A stretch of DNA of 64,000 bases from Cinnamomum chago (lineage: Eukaryota > Streptophyta > Magnoliopsida > Laurales > Lauraceae), in assembly GCA_038049695.1 (NCBI GenBank), contig CP142451.1, forward strand, positions 129,662,001 through 129,726,000. The letters are read 5' to 3'. This document shows positions 51,801 to 61,800 of this stretch, one piece after another. The stretch's first letter is position 1. Every line of letters starts with the position of its first letter. A program made the translations under genes and the position numbers. The notes below the pieces were generated by a model, which was not told the DNA's origin, did not search any database, and saw nothing but the letters and a program-made list of their open reading frames with translations.

Positions 51801-54800
51801 AGAACAGAATCTTTGCTCTTTCCTTCATTTATGGTGGTTTTTTACTTCCAAGCACATACTAGTTTCATGACTAACCATCTTTGGCAGTCATTTTTTTCTC
51901 ATTCTCCCTATTAAAACTATTCCAAGTTATTTTTTACCTAAACTTTAAACTGAATGGTTTATTTTATTTTGACACGAATTGTTTTATTTAATTTCCAGAA
52001 TTGAGTGCTCGTGGTCTTATGCCAGCATTTTCAATTTAAGGCTTTCAGCAGAGTGGATAAAGAATTAAATCTGGGTCTGGGTGTCGTCGTTTGATTCAGT
52101 ACCCACGAGTGCCATGTTGACTTGCTCATGTCGCATGTTACTTGCCTGCCACAGGGTTGTCAGTGGACCTCTGGTTATCCACATTTCTCGCCCTGACAAA
52201 TATGTATTTGGTACTCCTTCACGCGAACTGTCAGAAGCAATGTTACGGGGACTGTTATGCTAGCCAAGGCAGGAATTGGGCCAATTCACCCTAATTGGCT
52301 GGATCCCAGCAATGTAGAATAGATGTAAAAGAAAGAAAAACAGAGTTGTATAATAGAAAATAACCCACTGTTATTTAACATGAAGGGATTGACTGCCCAC
52401 TAGTCACTATCCCCACCGCCCCTGGTAGACATGCATATAAAGCCATAAGACTCTAATTACAAACAATCAAATCTTTATTTTCCGCCACTAACCACTTATT
52501 AACAACTCATAGTATCTTAGTTCAAAGGATTTAAGGAGTTTCCTAAAAACATGGTCATTCCAGACCACTTAGACAAAAATGATCACAGCCCCCCTGTGGC
52601 CTGCCTGATGGACAAGTGGACCTTTCTCAGTGGCTGTATAGCCCTGGGCGCCCCAGGTGGTGCTGGGGTCAGTTGAGTTTGGGCCCAATTGGTCCCAATA
52701 ACAAGCAGCCCAGAAAACTCAAAATTTGCAATAAAAAAAACTCGTGCACTATCTATAAAAAGTAAAACCGGAAGTTGCAATTTGTGGATTGTGATGTTCT
52801 TATTTGCAAGAAAACTCATCACACATGCGTATGGAGTATGATCATACTCCTCCATAAAGGCTAATGCTTGATTAATGACTATCTTTAAGGCCATCTGCAT
52901 CAAAACATTATATTTGAAAGGAAACAATGTGCTCAAACAGTAAATAACTTGTTCAGTGGGTGGAGATGGGCATTTATTTGAAATGACATGCTGATTTTTT
53001 CCTGTTCTCATGTGAGATTCTCTATGTGCTTCTTGTTGATCTTTATTTTATACAATATCCTTTCCTTTGGTTGAGCCTCGCCAACTCAGGACCCGACTCG
53101 TTCATGGCTGAGTCCAAGTTGACTCGCCGAGTCCCAACTTCAGTTGGAGGGCCGAGTTGCAATAGGACTCGGCTGAGTTGCGTGGGACTTGGCCGAGTCT
53201 CATGGCTGATTCCCGTGGGATTCAACCGAGTCGCATTAGGACTCGGCCGAGTCACATGATTTGAGTCTGAGTCCCATGCAACCCGACTTGGACTCGGCCG
53301 ATTTTTTAAAGCATGGGTTAGATGCAACCCTCACTTTCGCAGGATTTGAATTACTATGGCAATGGCTGGGTATTCATTTCCCATCTCCCCTTGATTCATT
53401 ATCCATCAGAGGGGAGATAATGTGATGGGCCATTTTTGGAAAATCACATTTGTTTCTTCAATTTTAAACATTTTTAGAAATAGAACTCTTACAGTTACAC
53501 CACATTAGACGAACAGGACCTTAAAGTATGCTAATTTTTCCCTTCTCTCACACATAATAATGGCTAGTTTTGCCACATGTAATGTGGTAATTGCCCAAAC
53601 AACTTCTACAAAATGGCTGGCAAAGTATTTTATGACATGTAATGTGGTACTTGCCCAAGCAGCTTTTACTGTTAGAAACTGATACACTAATTTTTTCCTG
53701 TTCTCTGGGGAGACTGTCTACGTTCTTCTTGTTGATCTTTATTGTCAACAATATCCATTCCTTTGGTTTGAAGTATGCTAATTTTTCCCTCCGTGTCACA
53801 CAAAATAACGACTACCAAAGTATTTTGCCACATGTAATGTGGTACTTGCCCATACAACTTTTATATAATGGCTAGCAAAGTATTTTACATGTAATATGGT
53901 ACTTGGCTACTCGCCCTTTACAAATATGTTTTGCAGATGGTGAGTAGAATTCCATTTTATTACTACATTCTTTGCTTCTAGATACTCCTTTGCTCATTTT
54001 TAGTCTATTTTTATGTTTCATATGATGTTATACTGGTGTGCATGCATGTGCGAACGTGATAGATTTGTGATCATGGCAATTGGGATGCAGGCATCCAGTG
54101 AAGAGGCTAAGTCGGTAGAAATCTCAAAGCTTATAAAAGCAATGAAACAGTTGAATGTTGAGTTGGAAGCTGCTAAATTGGCTACACAAAATGAGTGCAA
54201 CAAGAATGCCTTACTTCTTACTCAGCTAGAATTATCGGTAAATGAGAAGGAAGCATTGAAGAGAAGACTCTCTGAAATGGAAGAATTAAGCAAAGAGAAC
54301 GTGTTGCTGAAGGTGCAGATCCCTAATGTGCTATTACTTTTATAGCGTCTCTCCTTCAATTGTGAAATGCAACTGCCTTCTTTTCTTTTCTTTTTCTTTC
54401 TTTTTTTTGTGGGGGGGGGGGGGATCTCTTTTTTTTTTATAAATATATTCTATGTTTAGTTTGATTCTTTACGAGTCACAGCGTTTCACATTATTTTTTA
54501 GTGTTGATACGTTCTGATGCAATATAAGGTTAGAAACTGTGTATTGCTACCTTAGCTTGAAGATTGCTCAAAAACCGGGGTTTTAAATCCTCAATAATCC
54601 TTTTGACCTACATTTCTGCTAGAAAGCCCATGCTCATGGAAAATTAAAAAATAGATGGAGGCAAGGGTTCAAACCAGAAATCTCAGTTGGGGCCAACTAA
54701 AATCCTCAAATCTTGACAGAATTTGGAAACAGGGGAGTTTTGGGTTTCTTCGACCAAATATCAACTGGTGCAAAAATTAGGAAACTCATGTTTACTGATA

Positions 54801-57800
54801 GAGTTCAGTTTTGAATTAAAAAAAGAAGAGGTTATAACCTTTTAGCTGTACAAGTAGGATATATACCCAACTGTCCCAAAATCCAACATTGGATGACTTT
54901 TATGGGTTTTAAACAATCTGCAGATGCCAAGTAATCTAATTAATGATGTAATTTAGACTTCTTGAAGCACTAGGATTTCCATTAAACCCTTGTGGTGCAT
55001 ATAAAGTAATAACTAGGTTTGAACAGAACTCAGGTTTGAGATAATTTGTGGCATTTTGAAGTAGAAACTATATAGCTTGGGCGTTTGGCAGATGTGGTTA
55101 CTTGTATAGATTCTTGCTTTAAAATCCCAAAATCCTCTTTCCAACTCAAGATTATTTTTATTTCTATTATTATGTTCTTTGAGGTCCAATAATAATGGGT
55201 TATGCTCGGGGTGAACTATGATAGCTTAGGGTTTTTCATGGAAAATACAGTGTCATATGTGTAAAATCATTTCGTTATGATACAATTTGTTTAAAAGAGG
55301 GGTGCTGACTAAGTTATGTTTCCATCTTTCTAGTAAGTGCGACTCGCATCTACTTGGTATATGACAAAGTTTCCCTGCAAAACTTGCATCTTCATTTTTC
55401 TCTACAGAGTTCTTTAGAGAGCCTCACGAAAAAGAACATTGCAATGGAGCAAGATCTTTTAGCTACTCGTGAAGATTGCAATGGAACCATGAATAAGTTA
55501 CAGGAAGTAGAATCGAAGTATTTGCAACTTCAGCAGAACATACAGAGGTGTGTGCATATGTGTACGGTTATTTTTCTTTTATTTTTTACATTTTGAACTT
55601 TATATATTCGTATTGAACATTGGCTCTTCTTATGTTGAAATGCCATAAAACTTTAGTTGATGGATTAATAGATTTGGAAGAGGATGGCAAAGATGCCAGA
55701 TGTTTGTCCATTTATGTTGTTTTTTATATCCCTTGATTTTGTCCATTTCAATATAATTCTTGCCCTCTGTGTTCTTGGGGTGGGGTAACTGGCTGCAATT
55801 GTACAAGCCTTTGTGTTTTAACTTTTTAAAATCTGCTGTCTTCTTTCAAATAATAATAACAAATAAATCATTGAATCTACAATGTGTGTCTTTACCATAT
55901 TTCAAATATTAATGTCGGTATCAGCAAAATACCATTTTTCTTATTATTTTCACGTCATAGTGCTTGTTCTCTTCCTGATTTCAGTAATTTTGTTGCTTGA
56001 TTTAATGTCAGCTTGGAGGAGAAGCTTTCTAATTTGGAGGATGAGAATCATGTTCTAAGACAAAAGGCAATAGGCGTCTCTCCTGCAAGCAACCTTTCTG
56101 GTTATATCAGATCTTTCTCTGAGGTTATCTGTCAGCTTTGATATACGTTGTCCTCGATTTTATAATGGACTAGTATTATGTGTAGGATGTTGTAATTTTA
56201 TGAGTTACTATTTGTTTCGCATAGATATAACATAACTAGTATAAGCAGTAACTTGTTATAGATGGCCTGTTATCTAAAGCGTAAAACTCAATACTGTTTT
56301 GTGTTGAATCAGAAGTACTCTGGTGCACTGGCTCTCCCCAACACGGATCGGAAGCACCTTTTTGTAAGATATGTCTTATATAACATGTACTCAGATAAAC
56401 TCGTGTGATCCATTCCAAGTGACTGTTTGTATTCTTATTTCTTATGTAGGAGTCACCTACGCCTTCAAAGCTTATTATGTCATCCGCACACAACCAATCA
56501 GAATCAAGACGATCAAAGATGACCACTGAGAGGCATCAGGTTAATTTTTCTGCTTCTCAAAGAAGACACCTGCAGATTTTAAAATTTGCTGCAACCTATT
56601 TGACTTAGAGATGGACATGGGTATTGTTGTTGGACATGGTCATGATCACATGTTTAACATGATGCTCTTGTATATTAGAATGACTTTATTGCATAATTTG
56701 AATTAGAATGTTGTTACTCAGTATGCTGTTAATTTTACTAGACTTCTGCTCTGAAGTGTTCCCCTTGCCTGGTCTGCCTTCAACACAGTTTATATTGGTC
56801 TAAAGAGAGCGAGTCTTGTGCAGGATAATCATGAACTTCTTTCAAGGTGCATTAAGGAAGATTTGGGTTTTAAAGGTGGTAAACCAGTGGCAGCTTGTAT
56901 CATATATAAATGCCTTCTTCACTGGCATGCTTTTGAGGCAGAGCGGACAACCATTTTTGACTATATAATTGAGGGCATTAATGATGTTCTTAAGGTTCTC
57001 TCATTGGTTCATTCCAATCATTCATACTTTGATAAATTAGGAGTTGGCTGTCTCTGGGCACAGCTGTTTGAAATTATGTTTGATTCATGATGTGAAGAAT
57101 TTTCTTTACAGGTGGATGATAGGAACTTGCCATATTGGTTGTCCAATGCATCAGCACTTCTATGCCTCCTGCAGAGAAACCTGAGAACAAACGGCTTTAT
57201 CTCAACACCTTCTCGACGTTCTGGTGGGCCTTCTGGTTTATTAGGAAGAATGGGGCAAGTGAGTTCGTTGAGTTTATATTGATTTTCTGTAGTCATCTTT
57301 ACATGAATTCCCTAACTGTATTTCCAATCAATAATTGCTGTTTGTGTATGCTCTATGCTGTATTTTCTGTTGCACTATTTGTTCTTGTTGTAGTTGCTGT
57401 TTTCATCCAAGTATGAACTTAGTTGAAACTATTCACATGGCTGACTCTTCTTTATTTATTCATTTATTTGCATCCGTCTGTGCCATAAGCACCTATGGTC
57501 AACCCAGTGCCCAGAGGGTCCCCTAGGCATGCATCAAAAGGGCGGGCGGGGGGACTTATTATGGTGAGTGTTTCAGTGTGGCGTCCACCTATATACATTT
57601 AGGTATATACATTATTGTTGAAGTTCTTGAACTGGAGAATGGGTACACCGTACACGTCTTGCAGGAATGAAATTGGGTTTTCGGTGTGATATAATGTTTA
57701 GGCTTAAGGTACATATCACATCATCATCATTTAAATTTTTTGTTATAAGCTAGAAAAAACGTAGGAGTAGAAAGCCTGTAAAGCTTATTGACTAGCTGTT

Positions 57801-58091
57801 GTATGTCAGGGAAGGACTATAAGGCTTCAGATTGATGGAACTCCATTCTTTCTGTTAGAGATGATTTTATTCAGCGGATTTGATACAGGGTTCATGAAGG
57901 GCAGTGGGTTTGATTTTGGCATGATGAATGGTGTTGTGGGCAGATGGTGCTGAATAATCAATTTCCAAAACTCTACTCACTCAATGGGTGGGAATTGTAG
58001 CTTGGGATTTATGTTTCTGCAGAAATCTGATGGACAACGAAGTTTTTGACCTTACTAGTGTGCTGCTTTTGCTTGAAAAGGTATATGTATC

Positions 58092-58124
<33 letters not shown>

Positions 58125-58790
58125 GAAACAACAAGAAGAAGATAACAGGCTATGGAAACCTGATATCAAAGGTCAGTTCTGAGTTAAGTCTTCTTATATT
58201 GTTCCAAGTTCCAACTGATACATCTGATAAGAGTGGAAGGTTGGCAGAGTTTTTGGGATACTTCAGTTCCACATAGAGTTTTGGTCTTCTGTTGGGTAGT
58301 GAGGAGGGATAAAATTCTAACAATTGGCAAGTTGAGAAGAAGAAATCATCTTATTGTTAATGCGCATCCTTTGTGCTTAAAAGATGAGGAAACAGTGTAT
58401 CATTTAATGATTCATTGCCACTTTGCGTATAGAGTTTGGACTGCGTGTTTGATATGCAGTGGGTCATGCCAAGGACAGTTGTATATCTTTTTCTTCAGTG
58501 GCGTCTCAAGTGCAAGTTTGTTTGTAGCAAGACCTTATGGAAGTTCTAGCTGCATGCAAACCCATTGTAGGCTCTGGATAGGGAGGAATAATAGGATTTT
58601 CAGGAATAAAGAGTAAAACAATAGAGGAAACTGTTGAGTCCATTGTTTGGACAGCTTCAGAGTGGGTGAGCAAGGAGTTTGAAGGAATCCCCTTGGAATA
58701 TCTCAACAGATCAAGGACAGCAATTTTAAAGGGGGGTTAGTGTGCAAATCATGTACATAAATTAGTATGGATATGAAACTCCACCCCCCG

Positions 58791-58825
<35 letters not shown>

Positions 58826-61800
58826 CAAAACATCCACCCACCCACACCCAACGTCCCAACCTAGAGTCCTAAAGTTGAATTTTGATGGAATTTACTTACG
58901 AACCATTTGTAGAGGCGGTATTGGAGATGTCATTAGGGATTGTAATGGCCATGTTGTTGTTAGGAGTTTTTCAAGGCCAGTGGAGTCCTCGTGAGATGTG
59001 AGATGTGAGATGTTTAGGTTGGGAATGATACAATGCTATCCTTGAAGGTGATTCCTTTTCAGCTCTTCATTAGGGATCGGGGAAGACTACTTATCCTTGG
59101 AGATTGGTGGACTGGGTGGAGGAGGTGCATGATATATCGAGACTGCTGGGTGTTTCTTTTCGTCATATCCTATGGCAGATGGTCTTGGGAAGGAAGGAGC
59201 TTCTCATATGAGTATATGACTGTTTCTTTTAAAATGCTTTTTTTTTTTTAATGATGGCATGGTTCTCTAGCCTAATTGTTTGATGTGTTTCTTGGGTTTA
59301 GCTTGTTTCTGATTAGTCCTTTTTTGGTGTTCTTTTTTTATGGAGCAATAAAATTTCATTGTAATAAAAAAAAGGCTTACTGACTAGCTCAATCTTTGTG
59401 AACACAAAATGCTGTTAATCAATTCTTTAGGTTTTTCGGGATCATGAATTATTGTTTTATGCTTGCTTGGTTAAATGAAAAAACCTTCACTAAGGTTTAT
59501 GGTTATCTAAGTATTAGTTGCACCTTAAAGCCTTGTGATAAGTAATTCTTTTGGTGTATTTCAAGAATATTTTTTTGGAGGCTGAAGTTGTGGAATGTGA
59601 GATACATTTGTAGAAGTTAAAATGGGCAAATGAATTTTCTTGCAAGGCTTCCTTGATGGTTTCATGTTATGTATCTCAGTAGTATATATATTTTGGAAGA
59701 TATAGCTGTTTTTTGGATGGCTTGATACTTTTTTTGTTGGAAAGTCAAAAGTGTTTGAAATGCTAAAAGCAGTTGAATTTCCTTCAAGGCCTCCTTGATG
59801 CTTTCAGATTTTGTGCGTCAAGACTTGAGTATCCTTTTTGGATTGGAAGATCCCCCTTTTTTCTCTGGGAAGATTAAAAACTATTTTTGAAAGCTAAAAG
59901 ATCTTTTATAGGGGGTATTTCTTTTAAAGGTTAAAAAAATATTTTTAATGGTTAAAAGATATTTTTGGAAGGTCTGTTTGTTGATGGTGTTGTGCTCTTG
60001 GTATCTAACAAACCTTGATTTAATCCTCTCAGGGTCTAAAATCTCCTTTAAAACTTGTTGGATCTGAGGAGAGCATGTCACTTATAGAAGCACGCTATCC
60101 AGCTATTCTATTTAAACAGCAGTTGACAGCTTGTTTAGAGAAGATTTTTGGATTGATACGAGATAATTTGAAGAAAGAGATATCACCACTTCTAAGCCTT
60201 TGCATTCAGGTGAGCAAAATGCTTCTTCATGTGGCTGAAACTTATTGAGCAAAGAGATCTACTGCATTGTGGGCTTTGGAAATTCTTCTGTAACCCTTAA
60301 AATATTCATTTTAAATTTTTTGCTTTGTTATCTTTGGATTCATCTATCCTAGGCATGTCAAGTTTCTCCATTTACTTTTCTAACAATCTTCTTGGCGCAT
60401 GCTTTATCATAGGACTTGTATAGTTCTTCCACGACCAACCTATTTCCATATTCAAAACTTAAATTCTTCTGTAATCTTGTAGAAAATTGCCTGTCATTCC
60501 CATTTACAAGCTTACTTTGGTGAAAAAGGAAAATTTTAATTATATGAAGAAACTGGGAACGGAAAGGAAGATTATAAGTAACTCTTATCTACTTTTTTTT
60601 ATTAATCGTTAGCAGAACGATTTTTTAAGAGAAAAACCAGAAACAGAGCAAAGACAAAAAAGAAAGAGGGCAAGTGTATAAATGTATTATGCCCCACACC
60701 CCATGACAACAATTACATAATGACACCCACCTAAGGACAAAATCTAACTCTACCTACTTTAACTGTTATATTCAGGGAAATACCTATTTAAGCCTACTAT
60801 CTGCTAATTTATCTAACACTTGATTTTGTCAATATGCCTTATTGCTCCACTTACTAGGTGTATTCTTTAGCGTAAGACTTCTACGGCCTATTTGGAAGAT
60901 GGGAAAGGTGGGATTTGTGAATTCTTCATGCTTCTCTACGTTTTGACTTTCTCTATTGTTTCATGTGAAGGCACCAAAAGCCACACGAGCGCCTACTGGA
61001 AAATCATCTAGATCACCTGGATCTGTTTCTCAGCAGTCACCAACCAGTCACTGGGATAGTATCATCAAGTTCTTGGATTCACTTATGACTCGCTTACGTG
61101 AAAATCATGTGAGTTTTTTCATCTTCCTTTGCAGTTGTTACTGGATTGTTGCACAGGGATATCGATTTGTGCGAGTTTGCATTCAAAGAATCTTCTTGCT
61201 GATCTGTGTCCCTCCCTCATACTGTGAAGGTTATGGGTGGTGTGGCATTTTGATCTCTGCGGATTCCTGTAGATAGAGGCTTAGGCAGCCTGTAAAGTTC
61301 AAATCATGCATGCTTCCAAAAAGGAGGACACAGCTTCAAATGTTTCATTTTTATTGATTGTTTCATTGTACTTGAACTTTGACGGGGTGATATATCATGA
61401 AAAAAGATGTGCATGGGGGTGGCCTTCTATCATGTTTAACTGAGTACGGATGTCTGAATTAAATAAAGCTTTTAAAATTGGCATTGTGTGCCATCTCAGT
61501 GAAATACCTTGTACTGATCTTTTCTTGTCTAGTTGATTTTGGGGTGTTTTTTAGAACGCAGGTGACCTGTTGTATTGAATGAGGCTATTAGTAAGCTAAC
61601 TCTCTTGCTTATGTGGCTGGGATAAAGAACTAATACACTTATACACAAACTCCCTTCTATGTTTCGTTTTCATTTGGCATTTTTCTGTCTGAAAATCATG
61701 GGGATGAAAAGTTAAGCAAATTGTGTACTTTCTGAGTGTCAGAATCGTGACATGGGCACAATTCTAAGAGTGCATCAGATTTTATTCTTTACAATGGGGC

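Larger units (their letters stand above)
51746..54090 (+). other. Myosin intron 22 (2,345 bp)
   Basis: The donor is CGA|GTATTA and the acceptor GGATGCAG. It contains a cluster of ACTCGGCCGAGT-type motifs (about 53,060-53,318), a family of short direct repeats around ACATGTAATGTGGTA (53,526-53,910) and a duplicated phrase CTTGTTGATCTTTATT (about 53,031 and 53,730). Confidence 0.65.

Noticed and set aside
58767..58994. Apparent proline-rich protein start
   Set aside because: The prolines come from the 32-C tract; the rest of the frame is the RNase H remnant of a LINE.
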